Assembly (NCBI RefSeq): GCF_008802365.1
Contig: NZ_VZQZ01000007.1
Coordinates: 185,269-249,268, forward strand
Length of the DNA stretch: 64,000 bases
DNA from: Oryzomonas japonica
Lineage (GTDB): Bacteria > Desulfobacterota > Desulfuromonadia > Geobacterales > Pseudopelobacteraceae
Direction of reading: 5' to 3'
The notes beneath the pieces were generated by a model. It had not been told where the DNA came from. It ran no database searches and worked only from the letters and a program-made list of their open reading frames with translations. Numbering within the stretch: position 1 is the first letter of the stretch; each line of letters opens with the position of its first letter. This document shows, in pieces, positions 8,407 to 17,197 of the stretch. Made by a program: the position numbers and the translations under genes.

Positions 8407-9303
8407 ATGACTCTCGGCATCACCAAAGGTATTATCCTGGCTGGTGGCGCGGGCAGCCGCCTGTTCCCGTTGACCCTGGTGGCCAGCAAGCAGCTGCAAC
8501 CGGTCTACGACAAGCCAATGATCTACTATCCCCTGGCAACCCTCATGGCGGCCGGCATCAGGGATGTGCTGCTGATTTCCACGCCCCACGACATTCCCCG
8601 GTTCGAGAAGCTTTTGGGTGACGGTTCCCGCTGGGGCATTTCCATCACGTATAAGGTTCAGCCCGAGCCCAAGGGAATCGCCCAGGCCTTCCTGGTCGGA
8701 GAGGAATTCATCGATCACAAGCCGGTATGCCTGATTCTGGGGGACAACATATTCTACGGCAAGATGAACCTGGATCGTATCTTTGCGGAGTTCCAGGGAG
8801 GGGCGCGTATCTTCGGCTACCAGGTCAATGATCCCGAGCGCTACGGTGTTGTTGAGTTCGACGCATCGGGCAGGGTACTCAGCATCGAAGAAAAACCGAA
8901 AGAGCCTAAATCCCACTACGCGGTCCCCGGCCTCTATCTGTATGATAGCACGGTGGTGGATACGGCCAAGTCCATCGCCCCATCGCCGCGGGGAGAACTT
9001 GAAATCACCGATGTCAACACGGCCTACCTGCGGCGTGGCGAGTTGACGGTGGAACGGTTGGGGCGGGGCATAGCCTGGCTGGACACCGGCACCCACAAGA
9101 GTCTTCTGGAAGCCAGCAACTTCATCGAAACCATTGAGTCGCGTCAGGGGCTCAAGATCGCCTGTCTGGAAGAGATTGCACTGCGCCGCGGGTTCATTGA
9201 TTGCGTACACATGAAGCAGATCATTGATAAAACTCCTCATTCGAGTTACCGCGACTATCTCATGCGGGTATACGGTGAAAACGAGCTCTGTGGCAGAAAC
9301 TAA
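8407..9303 (+). CDS. rmlA: Glucose-1-phosphate thymidylyltransferase
   Basis: Forms dTDP-glucose from glucose 1-phosphate and dTTP, the first step to dTDP-L-rhamnose for surface polysaccharides. The 298-residue protein has the nucleotidyltransferase motif [13 protein letters not shown] near the N-terminus, then [44 protein letters not shown] and WLDTGTH, all typical of RmlA (RfbA). A ribosome site AAAAGGA is present. rmlB and rmlD are not nearby; rmlC lies 48 kb away at 56352, so the pathway is split over the chromosome. Confidence 0.96.
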   Translation: MTLGITKGIILAGGAGSRLFPLTLVASKQLQPVYDKPMIYYPLATLMAAGIRDVLLISTPHDIPRFEKLLGDGSRWGISITYKVQPEPKGIAQAFLVGEEFIDHKPVCLILGDNIFYGKMNLDRIFAEFQGGARIFGYQVNDPERYGVVEFDASGRVLSIEEKPKEPKSHYAVPGLYLYDSTVVDTAKSIAPSPRGELEITDVNTAYLRRGELTVERLGRGIAWLDTGTHKSLLEASNFIETIESRQGLKIACLEEIALRRGFIDCVHMKQIIDKTPHSSYRDYLMRVYGENELCGRN

Positions 9304-9374
9304 TAACTTGCGGCAATAAAGCGGGAGACGACGGCCAGGCGGTCTGTTATTACGCCTGCATCGAGTTGACAAAT

Positions 9375-10193
9375 ATGGATTTTTTTAAAAAATATGCGCT
9401 CTTCATCCTGACTGCGGTCGCCATCCTCGCGGCCTTGATCTTCTATTCCATCAATATCCCCAATAAACGCGATGCCAACATCGTCGAGCGCGGGATCATG
9501 ACCGTTTTCGAGCCGATCGCAAAGCCGTTTTTTCAATTGAGTGTCTTCGGCGAGACTGTCTGGACCAATTACCTCGATCTGGTGAATGTGCGCCAGGAAA
9601 ACCTGCATCTGATTCAAGAGGTCAAGCTGCTTAACAGCCGTCTCATTGCCGCGGAAGAAGCGGTGCTGGCAAACAAGCGCCTAAGCCAACTTTTGGACGT
9701 CAAAAATTCGATCAAGGCGCCAACCCTGGCCGCCACCGTGATCGGAGAGGACCTGAGTCCCTGGTTCGGAACCCTGGTCATTGATCGCGGAAGCTCCAGT
9801 GGGGTCACCGAGGGGATGGCCGTGGTGGCGGCTGACGGTATTGTGGGCCAGATTGTCAAGGTCGCCCCCTCCAGCTCCCGCGTACTGCTCTTGACCGATC
9901 ATTCCAGCGGCATTGCCGCCACCATTCAGCGGTCACGTGCCAGGGGCGTGGTCAAGGGCAAGGGGGACGGGCTCTGCCAACTTGAGTTCGCTACCCGCGA
10001 AGAAGACGTCAAGGTCGGAGACATAGTTGTTTCATCCGGCATCGGGGGGGTGTTCCTGAAGGGGTTGCCGATCGGCGAGGTGACCATGGTGAAGCGGGGG
10101 GAATACGGGATTTTCCAGACTGTAACCATCCGTCCCACCGTGAATATCACCCACCTGGAGGATGTGCTCGTGGTGGTGAACACTCATGACTAG
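9375..10193 (+). CDS. mreC: Rod shape-determining protein MreC
   Basis: Periplasmic scaffold of the elongasome that links MreB filaments to PBP2 and RodA. One N-terminal membrane helix (residues about 6-24), a coiled-coil segment (QENLHLIQEVKLLNSRLIAAEEAVLANKRL area, near 75-105) and a C-terminal beta domain ending in HLEDVLVVV fit the family at 272 residues. The start is ATG at 9375; a TTG at 9366 is in frame. mreD overlaps by 8 bases. mreB does not precede it here; rmlA does, so mreB must be elsewhere. Confidence 0.93.
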   Translation: MDFFKKYALFILTAVAILAALIFYSINIPNKRDANIVERGIMTVFEPIAKPFFQLSVFGETVWTNYLDLVNVRQENLHLIQEVKLLNSRLIAAEEAVLANKRLSQLLDVKNSIKAPTLAATVIGEDLSPWFGTLVIDRGSSSGVTEGMAVVAADGIVGQIVKVAPSSSRVLLLTDHSSGIAATIQRSRARGVVKGKGDGLCQLEFATREEDVKVGDIVVSSGIGGVFLKGLPIGEVTMVKRGEYGIFQTVTIRPTVNITHLEDVLVVVNTHD

Positions 10194-10674
10194 GGTGGGT
10201 GTAGCGCTGATCGTTATCGTGTCGGTTGTGGTACTTCAGGCATCGGTGCTGCCGGTTCATATCACTTCGTCCTTCAAACCGGATCTGTTGCTGATCATTG
10301 TGGTCTACCTGGCTTTGCGTGGTTCGTTCCAGACAGGAGCGCCGCTTTCCTGGGGACTGGGGATTATCAAGGACGTGTTCAGCGGGCTTTATCTCGGGCT
10401 CAATGCCTTTAGTTTTCTCCTCATCTTCCTGGTTATCAAAAATATTTCCGACCGGCTCTACACCGAGAGCGCCCCGCTTTTCGTGATAACCGCCAGCGTG
10501 GCCACCTTGAGTTGCGTCGCCATAAATCTTCTCCTCCTGGTCATGTTCACCGCGTCGCCCGGCATTGCCTACTCAATGGGTATTGGTTTGCTGCCCCATC
10601 TTCTGGTGAATGCCTTCGTCGCATCCCTTGTCCCTCTTATTCCCGGTTTCGACCGCCCGCTGGAAACACCATGA
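10186..10674 (+). CDS. mreD: Rod shape-determining protein MreD
   Basis: A 162-residue integral membrane protein with about five hydrophobic helices (VALIVIVSVVVLQAS; LLLIIVVYLAL; FSFLLIFLVI; FVITASVATLSCVAINLLLLVMF; a C-terminal helix before PGFDRP). It partners MreC in the cell-wall elongation complex. Identified by size, topology and position between mreC and mrdA, with an 8-base overlap at the 5' end and an ATGA overlap with mrdA at the 3' end. Confidence 0.9.
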   Translation: MTRVGVALIVIVSVVVLQASVLPVHITSSFKPDLLLIIVVYLALRGSFQTGAPLSWGLGIIKDVFSGLYLGLNAFSFLLIFLVIKNISDRLYTESAPLFVITASVATLSCVAINLLLLVMFTASPGIAYSMGIGLLPHLLVNAFVASLVPLIPGFDRPLETP

Positions 10675-12593
10675 AAGAACAACGTTTCGTCCGCGAGACC
10701 TCGGAGTCAAAGAGAAGAATTCTGATCCTTTCCTTTGTGGTGGGCGGCATATTTTTCCTGCTGCTGCTGCGTCTGTGGCATCTTCAGATTCTGAGCGCCG
10801 ATAATTACCGTAACATGTCGGAAAACAACCGCCTGCGTTTTGTACCGGTTGCCGCATCCCGCGGGGCCATCATGGACCGCAACGGTACGGTGCTGGTGAG
10901 CAACCAACCGTCATTCAGCCTGGCGGTTGTGCCTCAGGAGGTCGAGAACAAGGACGAATTGCTCGATCGCCTTGCAAAGCTGCTCGGCATGGATCGCGCC
11001 GAAATGAGCGAACGATGGGAGAAAGGGAAGGGCCGGGCCAAGTATTACCCGATCATTCTCGCGTCGAATATCAGTCGCGACCAAGTGGAGATTGTGGAGG
11101 AAAACCATCTGCGTCTGCCGGGTGTCGAGATCGAGATGAAGCCGGTGCGGGAGTATGCCAGCGGCGTACTGGCGGCCCATTTGCTGGGGTATATCGGCGA
11201 GATTTCCGAGGATGAATTGAACGCCAAGGGGTTCGAAGAGTACAATCCCGGCGATTATCTCGGCAAGAACGGCATCGAACGAAGTTGGGAAAAGGAACTG
11301 CACGGCAATGACGGTGGCCGGCAGTTGGAGGTGGATGCGCGCGGCCGGGTTTTGCGGACTGTTTCCGAGTCCTATCCCACGGTCGGTAACAGCGTGGTGC
11401 TGACCATCGATGCGCGTATTCAGAAACAGGCGGAAAAGGCCTTTGGAGACCAAGCCGGAGCGGCCGTCGCCATGGACGTGAACACCGGCGAGGTTCTGGC
11501 CTTTGTCAGCAATCCCGGATTTGACCCTGCGCTGTTCAGCGGGAAAATGCCGGCGGATGTCTGGAAGGAGTACCTGGATGACAAACGCCATCCCCTTGAA
11601 AATAAGGCACTGAGCGGTCAGTATCCTCCCGGCTCCACTTTCAAAGTCATCACCGCACTGGCAGGCCTGGAGGATGGTAAGATCGACGAGAACACCAGCG
11701 TGAATTGCAACGGCTCCTATGAGTTGGGGAGCTCGACCTTCAAATGCTGGAACAAGCATGGTCACGGCGTCACCAACCTTAAAAAGTCGCTGCGCGAGTC
11801 GTGTGACGTCTATTATTACCAGTTGGGTGAGCGGTTGGGGGTGGACCGTATCGCCGCCATGGCGAAGAGATTCATGCTCGGCTCGCCCATGGGCATCGGG
11901 CTGGCGCATGAGAAGGCGGGACTCATCCCCACCGCCGAATGGAAGCTGAAACGCTTCGGCAAGCGTTGGTTTCACGGCGAGACCCTGCCGGTCTCCATTG
12001 GCCAAGGGTATGTGCTGATGACACCGATCCAGCTGGTCTCCATGATCGCTACGGTGGCCAACGAGGGCAATGTGTACCGTCCCTACCTGGTGAAGCGTAT
12101 CGTTGATGCCGACGGTAAACCGCTCAGGGAGTTCAAGTCGGAATTGATGGGTACGACCGGCATCTCGGCGGATAAATTCAAGCTGGTCAAACAGGGGCTG
12201 TTCGCCGTGGTGAACGAGCCGGGGGGAACCGGCGCCGCGGCGCGGCTCTCTGATGTGCATGTGGCGGGCAAAACCGGTTCTTCACAAGTGGTCAAGCTGC
12301 GCGACAGCAAGCAGGCGACGCCGTACCAGTATCGGGACCACGCCCTGTTTGTGGGCTTTGCCCCCTATGAAAAGCCGGAAATCGCCGTGGCGGTGATTGT
12401 GGAGCATGGCGAGCACGGCGGCTCGGCGGCCGCGCCCATTGCGGGACGCATCCTGCGGGCCTGGTTCGACAGTAAGAAACCGCCCAAGAAGGAGCCGGTA
12501 CGCCTAAAGGGCAAGGGGGACGAGGGTACTGACGACGAACCGGAGCCGCCCGCAAAAAAACAGGGCGTGAATGAGGAAAATGCTGATGATTGA
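10671..12593 (+). CDS. mrdA: Penicillin-binding protein 2 (peptidoglycan transpeptidase)
   Basis: Class B PBP that crosslinks peptidoglycan during elongation with RodA. The 640-residue protein has one N-terminal membrane anchor (residues about 16-38), a dimerisation/pedestal domain with ASRGAIMDRNG and YPRTYSA-equivalent segment REYASGVLAAHLLGYIGEIS, then the transpeptidase domain: nucleophile Ser322 in PPGSTFK, SCD motif in LRESCDVYYYQLG, and KTG in VAGKTGSSQ. The C-terminal tail is highly charged (PPKKEPVRLKGKGDEGTDDE), probably disordered. The ATG at 10671 overlaps the mreD stop (ATGA); a longer upstream reading frame would run through mreD and is rejected. Confidence 0.96.
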   Translation: MKEQRFVRETSESKRRILILSFVVGGIFFLLLLRLWHLQILSADNYRNMSENNRLRFVPVAASRGAIMDRNGTVLVSNQPSFSLAVVPQEVENKDELLDRLAKLLGMDRAEMSERWEKGKGRAKYYPIILASNISRDQVEIVEENHLRLPGVEIEMKPVREYASGVLAAHLLGYIGEISEDELNAKGFEEYNPGDYLGKNGIERSWEKELHGNDGGRQLEVDARGRVLRTVSESYPTVGNSVVLTIDARIQKQAEKAFGDQAGAAVAMDVNTGEVLAFVSNPGFDPALFSGKMPADVWKEYLDDKRHPLENKALSGQYPPGSTFKVITALAGLEDGKIDENTSVNCNGSYELGSSTFKCWNKHGHGVTNLKKSLRESCDVYYYQLGERLGVDRIAAMAKRFMLGSPMGIGLAHEKAGLIPTAEWKLKRFGKRWFHGETLPVSIGQGYVLMTPIQLVSMIATVANEGNVYRPYLVKRIVDADGKPLREFKSELMGTTGISADKFKLVKQGLFAVVNEPGGTGAAARLSDVHVAGKTGSSQVVKLRDSKQATPYQYRDHALFVGFAPYEKPEIAVAVIVEHGEHGGSAAAPIAGRILRAWFDSKKPPKKEPVRLKGKGDEGTDDEPEPPAKKQGVNEENADD

Positions 12594-13686
12594 CCGCCGC
12601 CTGCTGACAAATATCGACTGGATGTTGATCGGGTTTGTGGCCGCGATCTGCCTGTTGGGCATCATGAACATCTACAGCGCCACAACGCCCTACAAGATTG
12701 TCGGCGCTCCCTATTACCTCAAGCAACTCTACTGGGTGCTGTTCGGGTTGTTGGTCGTTACGGTCATCTGCAGTCTCGATTATCACATCCTGGAGGATTT
12801 TTCCTACTGGTTCTACGGCTTTCTGATCATCCTCCTCGTGGCTGTACTGGTGGTGGGGCGTCGTTCCATGGGGGCGACACGGTGGCTGAGCCTCGGTTTT
12901 TTCAATGTTCAGCCGTCGGAATTGATGAAAATTGTCATCATCGCCACATTCGCCAAGTATTTCACGAGTGTGCAGACGGTAAACGGCTTGAGCGTCAAGG
13001 ATGTGCTTTTCCCGCTCGGTATCTTGGCGGTGCCGGTTCTTCTGATTATGAAACAGCCTGACCTGGGGACCGCTGTTCTGGTCCTCCTGATCGCTCTTTC
13101 CATAGCGGTCTATGTGGGGCTCAGATGGTCAACGGTGGTCACCTTTGCCGTGGTGATGGTGCCGCTTACCTGGTTTGGATGGGCAAAGTTGCTGCGACCG
13201 TATCAGAAAGACCGCATCCTCGATTTTCTTAACCCGGAGCGTTCGCGCCTGGGAAGCGGCTACCACATAATCCAGAGTAAGATTGCCGTCGGTTCCGGCG
13301 GCGTCTTCGGCAAAGGGTTCGTCAAAGGCACCCAGTCCCAGTTACGCTTTTTGCCGGAGCAGCATACGGATTTCGCCTTTTCGGTATTTGCCGAAGAGTG
13401 GGGGTTTATCGGCTGCCTGGTGCTGATCGTCCTGTATCTCGTCCTGGTACTGTGGGGGCTCAACATCGCTCGGCGCTGCAACGATCGGTTCGGCAGTTTG
13501 CTGGCGGTTGGGGTGACGGCCATGCTCTTCTGGCACATCGTCATCAATATGGGGATGGTGATCGGCCTGTTTCCGGTGGTGGGGGTGCCGTTGCCGTTCT
13601 TCTCCTATGGCGGCACGTCCATGATTACCTCCATGGTGGGGATCGGCATTCTGCAGAATATCAGCATGCGGCGGTTCATGTTCTAA
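12586..13686 (+). CDS. rodA: Peptidoglycan glycosyltransferase RodA
   Basis: SEDS-family membrane enzyme that polymerises lipid II during rod elongation, working with PBP2. At 366 residues it has about ten hydrophobic helices and SEDS signatures such as RWLSLGFFNVQPSELMKI, KQPDLGTAVL, GSGGVFGKGF, FLPEQHTDFAFSVFAEEWGF and VPLPFFSYGGTSM. Three in-frame ATGs at 12571, 12580 and 12586 compete; GAGG at 12573-12576 is best spaced for 12586, which also gives the family-like start MIDRRLL. It overlaps the mrdA end by eight bases. Confidence 0.96.
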   Translation: MIDRRLLTNIDWMLIGFVAAICLLGIMNIYSATTPYKIVGAPYYLKQLYWVLFGLLVVTVICSLDYHILEDFSYWFYGFLIILLVAVLVVGRRSMGATRWLSLGFFNVQPSELMKIVIIATFAKYFTSVQTVNGLSVKDVLFPLGILAVPVLLIMKQPDLGTAVLVLLIALSIAVYVGLRWSTVVTFAVVMVPLTWFGWAKLLRPYQKDRILDFLNPERSRLGSGYHIIQSKIAVGSGGVFGKGFVKGTQSQLRFLPEQHTDFAFSVFAEEWGFIGCLVLIVLYLVLVLWGLNIARRCNDRFGSLLAVGVTAMLFWHIVINMGMVIGLFPVVGVPLPFFSYGGTSMITSMVGIGILQNISMRRFMF

Positions 13687-13710
13687 TCCGGCCGAAGGGC
13701 GGGGAGGGGG

Positions 13711-13734
13711 CCTGTGCGGGACTAACCGCACAGG
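13711..13734. terminator. Hairpin between convergent rodA and ptsP
   Basis: CCTGTGCGG at 13711-13719 pairs with CCGCACAGG at 13726-13734. No clear T run follows on either strand, so termination strength is uncertain. Confidence 0.45.
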
Positions 13735-13737
13735 ACA

Positions 13738-16089
13738 TTAGACAAGCAGCTTCTTGCGTGCTTCGTCCAGCTTCCTTCTGATGTCAACGCTGCTGGCGCA
13801 GGCAAGGACCTGGCGTGCCAGGGTGCGGCACTCGGGGATGCTGTGGGAGCGAATGGCCTGCTTGACCACCGGGATGCTGGGGGCCGAGAGGCTGAATTCA
13901 CGGATGCCCATGCCCACCATGAGCAGGGCGTTGATCGGTTCGGTAGCCATTTCACCGCAAACGGACGCCTTTTTGCCGGCCTTTGTCGCCGCATCGGCCA
14001 CCCGCTTGATGGATTGAAGCACCGCCGGGTGGTATGGGTCGTAATACTGCTTCACCCGGGGATTGTTTCGATCGGCGGCCAATGTGTACTGAATCAGGTC
14101 GTTGGTGCCGATGCTGACGTAATCGACTTCCTTGAGCAGATGCTCGATGATCTGGACGGCCGCCGGTATTTCGATCATGATTCCCAGCGGGATGTCCTCG
14201 CGCAGTTCGTGCCCCTCCAACTCCAGTTCTTCCCTCACCGAGGCAAGTATCTCCTTCACCTGGCGGATTTCATCCACCGAGGAAATCAACGGAAACATGA
14301 TGCTGGGGGTGCCGGCGGGGGATGAAAGCAGGATTCCGGCCAACTGCTCCCGGAAGATATCCTGTCGTTCCAGGGATACGCGGATGGAGCGCCACCCCAG
14401 GAAGGGATTCTCTTCGTGGGGGCAGCTAAAGTACGGCAGAGCCTTGTCGCCGCCGATATCCAGGGTGCGAATGTTGACCGATTGCCCGGAGAACGCCTCC
14501 AAAATCTTGCGATAAACTGCGGCCTGCTGATGGCGGTCGGGAAAGGTGCTGCGCGTCATGTACGGGAACTCGGTGCGGTAGAGGCCGACACCCTCGGCGC
14601 CGTGCATATTGGCGACCCGGACGTCGGAAACCAGGCCGATATTGGCATTCAGGACAATGGTGACGTTGTCGCGGGTCACCGCCGGCAACCCCCGCAGACC
14701 TTCCAACTCTTTCTGGCGTCCGGCATGGTCCCGCTCAAGCCGCTCGTACTCCCTCTTTATGGCTCCATCCGGGTTGATGTAAATATGCCCGGAGGTGCCG
14801 TCCACAATGATCTCGTCCTTGACGTTGGAGGCGTCCATGAGCCCCGGTATTCCCAGAACGGCCGGAATACCCAGGGATTTTGCCATGATGGCGACATGTG
14901 AGTACATGTTGCCCTTCTCGGCCACAATACCGAGAATCTTGTCGTGATCCAGCATGGCAAGGTCCGAAGGGAAGATCTCATCCGTAGCCAGGACCCGTTT
15001 CTCCTTCAGGGTCGCCGCCGTTTTGTCGTTCCCCTCCAGGCAGTCGATCAGGCGCCGACCGATGTCTTCCATATCCGCCGACCGTTCACGCAGATAGGGA
15101 TCTTCCATGGCTGAGAAGGCCTGCACGTAATGATGGACAACCTCGTGCACGGCGCGGGTCGCCCCCATCCCCTGATCGATCAGATCGCAGACCTTGCTGG
15201 AAAATCCCCGGTCTTCAAGGATCATCAGGTGGGTGTGGAAGATGGCGGCATCATCTTCGGACAGGGTTTCGCTGACCCGCTTCTCCATGTAGAGGGTCTG
15301 TATCTTCACCTTTTCCAGGGCCAGGCTGAGCTTGTGATGTTCATCGGCCTTGGTGCCGACCTTGGCAACCTTGATGACCTTGTCGCTGAAACGGTCGAGG
15401 ATATAGACCTTGCCCCGGCAAAATCCCGCCGAAACGGCACTGCCGGCCAGCATGCGCGGCGGAGAGGAGCTCTTTTTGTCGGTCTTTTTCACGGCCGGCG
15501 GTTCGCTGATAGTGTCGCCGTTCATTATTTTGGCCAGTTCCCGTTCAAACCACGCGCGTTCCTGCTCGGTGCGCTGGATGGAATCGAGCAGGCGGGCGTT
15601 ATGCACGATGCTGCCGATCTGGAAGGTTATGGTGCGCAGGGCGCTGATCTCGTCTTCGCTGAAATCACGGGCCTCGCGGGTTTGGATAACGATGACGCCG
15701 ATGGGCGTCTTGCGCTCGAAGAGCGGCAAGCCGAGAAACGAGAGGAATTTTTCCTCTTTGGACTCCTTGAAGTACTTATAGCGGGGATGGGCAGGGGCGT
15801 TGTCGGTCATGACCATACCGCGGCTCTCGAACGTGAGGCCGGTGAGCCCCTCGTGGACCGTCATGGAAACGCGGTTGATCGATGCCTTGGAGAGACCCTT
15901 GCTGGCCTTCAGCACCAGGGTTTCACCATCCTGCTCCAGAAGGTAGATTGAACAGACATCCGTGCCCATGCGTTTGGCCACGATTGTAACGATATTGTCC
16001 AAGGTTTCATGCAGGTCATGGGAATGGAGAATGATTGCGCTGATGTCTTCCAGTGTGCGCAGACCGATTGAGTGATGGCTCTCTTTCAT
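13738..16089 (-). CDS. ptsP: GAF-domain phosphoenolpyruvate-protein phosphotransferase (EI-Ntr type)
   Basis: Cytoplasmic enzyme that takes phosphate from phosphoenolpyruvate and passes it to an HPr-like carrier in the nitrogen-type PTS. The 783-residue protein has an N-terminal GAF domain (about 1-170), the EI N-terminal domain, the swivelling phosphohistidine domain (SHVAIMAKSLGIPA) and a C-terminal PEP-binding TIM barrel with [53 protein letters not shown] and VCGEMATEP. The start at 16089 is preferred to 16095 because GGAG lies six bases ahead. A second EI without GAF is at 28031, so the cell has two PEP entry points. Confidence 0.95.
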   Translation of the reverse strand: MKESHHSIGLRTLEDISAIILHSHDLHETLDNIVTIVAKRMGTDVCSIYLLEQDGETLVLKASKGLSKASINRVSMTVHEGLTGLTFESRGMVMTDNAPAHPRYKYFKESKEEKFLSFLGLPLFERKTPIGVIVIQTREARDFSEDEISALRTITFQIGSIVHNARLLDSIQRTEQERAWFERELAKIMNGDTISEPPAVKKTDKKSSSPPRMLAGSAVSAGFCRGKVYILDRFSDKVIKVAKVGTKADEHHKLSLALEKVKIQTLYMEKRVSETLSEDDAAIFHTHLMILEDRGFSSKVCDLIDQGMGATRAVHEVVHHYVQAFSAMEDPYLRERSADMEDIGRRLIDCLEGNDKTAATLKEKRVLATDEIFPSDLAMLDHDKILGIVAEKGNMYSHVAIMAKSLGIPAVLGIPGLMDASNVKDEIIVDGTSGHIYINPDGAIKREYERLERDHAGRQKELEGLRGLPAVTRDNVTIVLNANIGLVSDVRVANMHGAEGVGLYRTEFPYMTRSTFPDRHQQAAVYRKILEAFSGQSVNIRTLDIGGDKALPYFSCPHEENPFLGWRSIRVSLERQDIFREQLAGILLSSPAGTPSIMFPLISSVDEIRQVKEILASVREELELEGHELREDIPLGIMIEIPAAVQIIEHLLKEVDYVSIGTNDLIQYTLAADRNNPRVKQYYDPYHPAVLQSIKRVADAATKAGKKASVCGEMATEPINALLMVGMGIREFSLSAPSIPVVKQAIRSHSIPECRTLARQVLACASSVDIRRKLDEARKKLLV

Positions 16090-16306
16090 GAACATCTCCG
16101 TTGCAAATATATCTCCAAACTATAGATTATTTTGCGTGCGAAGTAAAAGTCTTTAAAAATCCTGTTTGGCAAAATCGAACTATGGTAGGGTATACGGGGC
16201 GGGAACTCACTTCGGATTGCCATCCCATTAATTTTGTGGAAACATGATGAGCAGTTCTGATATCTTGCCAGCATCTGTTACCATTCATGCATTACAGGAG
16301 ACAACC

Positions 16307-17104
16307 ATGCCCGATAAACTTCTTCATGAGCTTTTGCGTAAAGGTATTGATCTCCTTGAGTCGGGAGATGCGCCCGGGGCGGTCGCCGTTCTGGAGGAGT
16401 ATCGAAAGGCGTATCCTGATGACCCTGACGGCTGGTTTTGTTGTGGGGACGCCCTGGCTGAGGGGGGGAGTCTGGACGACGCCATCGCCAGCTACCGCGA
16501 GGGTCTGAAGCGTCTGCCGGACGACCCGGATGCGTTGACAACCCTGGGTGACCTTTATTTCGAGGCTGCCCGGCCCCGTGAGGCCATTGCCAGTTACCAG
16601 CGCGTGCTGGAGTTGGACCCGAAGGATGCGGATGCACTGGTCAGCATCGGTTTGGTCTACAACAGCCAGGAACGCGGCGATGATGCCATTCGTGCCTATC
16701 ACCAAGCCCTCGAACTGGAACCGGACAATGTTTTTGCCTGGAATGCCCTGGGCGACGCCCTCTATGGGCAGGGGGATACTGAAGGCGCCGTGGAGGCGTA
16801 CCGAAAAGGAATCGAGATCGATCCTGACGATCCCGCTGTTCACTACAACCTGGGAGAGTTATATTACGACGTGGAAGAGTTGGAAGCGGCCGAAGAGGAG
16901 TGCCGCGAGGCCGTGCGGTTGGACCCCTGCTTCAGTATGGCCTACCTGACCCTGGGCGGAATCTGCATGGATCAGGAACGGACCCGGGATGCCGTGCACT
17001 ATTTTGAACAGTATCTCAATTGCGAAAAATCTTCCCAGGCTGAGGAAATGGTCGCCGAGGTAAAGGCGGTGGTCGAAGGGCTGAAGGATGAACTGAAGGA
17101 ATGA
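16307..17104 (+). CDS. Tetratricopeptide repeat protein
   Basis: A 265-residue protein made almost wholly of about six to seven TPR units, for example LGDLYFEAARPREAIASYQR, IGLVYNSQERGDDAIRAYHQ, LGDALYGQGDTEGAVEAYRK and LGELYYDVEELEAAEEECRE. There is no signal peptide, so it is probably cytoplasmic, acting as a binding scaffold; partner unknown. It is very acidic. The ATG at 16307 has AGGAG nine bases ahead; the in-frame extension to 16244 is unlikely. A strong bidirectional terminator follows. Confidence 0.88.
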   Translation: MPDKLLHELLRKGIDLLESGDAPGAVAVLEEYRKAYPDDPDGWFCCGDALAEGGSLDDAIASYREGLKRLPDDPDALTTLGDLYFEAARPREAIASYQRVLELDPKDADALVSIGLVYNSQERGDDAIRAYHQALELEPDNVFAWNALGDALYGQGDTEGAVEAYRKGIEIDPDDPAVHYNLGELYYDVEELEAAEEECREAVRLDPCFSMAYLTLGGICMDQERTRDAVHYFEQYLNCEKSSQAEEMVAEVKAVVEGLKDELKE

Positions 17105-17131
17105 GACAGCTTGTGATCGCCAGGGCTTTGT

Positions 17132-17174
17132 CTGTCACGAAAAAACCGGCTTTACGCCGGTTTTTTCGTGACAG
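17132..17174. terminator. Perfect 19-bp bidirectional terminator
   Basis: CTGTCACGAAAAAACCGGC pairs without mismatch with GCCGGTTTTTTCGTGACAG around a TTTAC loop. The internal A6/T6 blocks give a U tract on each strand. It separates the TPR gene from the convergent ackA. Confidence 0.9.
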
Positions 17175-17197
17175 GGGGTGAAGGGAGGCTGCACGCG

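Noticed and set aside
9301-9352. TAATAAC/GTTATTA inverted repeat after rmlA as a terminator
   Set aside because: Only seven base pairs, 38-base loop and no T run.
10512-10670. N-terminal extension of PBP2 from an upstream start
   Set aside because: The extension lies within mreD in another frame and is not membrane-anchor-like; the ATGA overlap at 10671 is the natural start.
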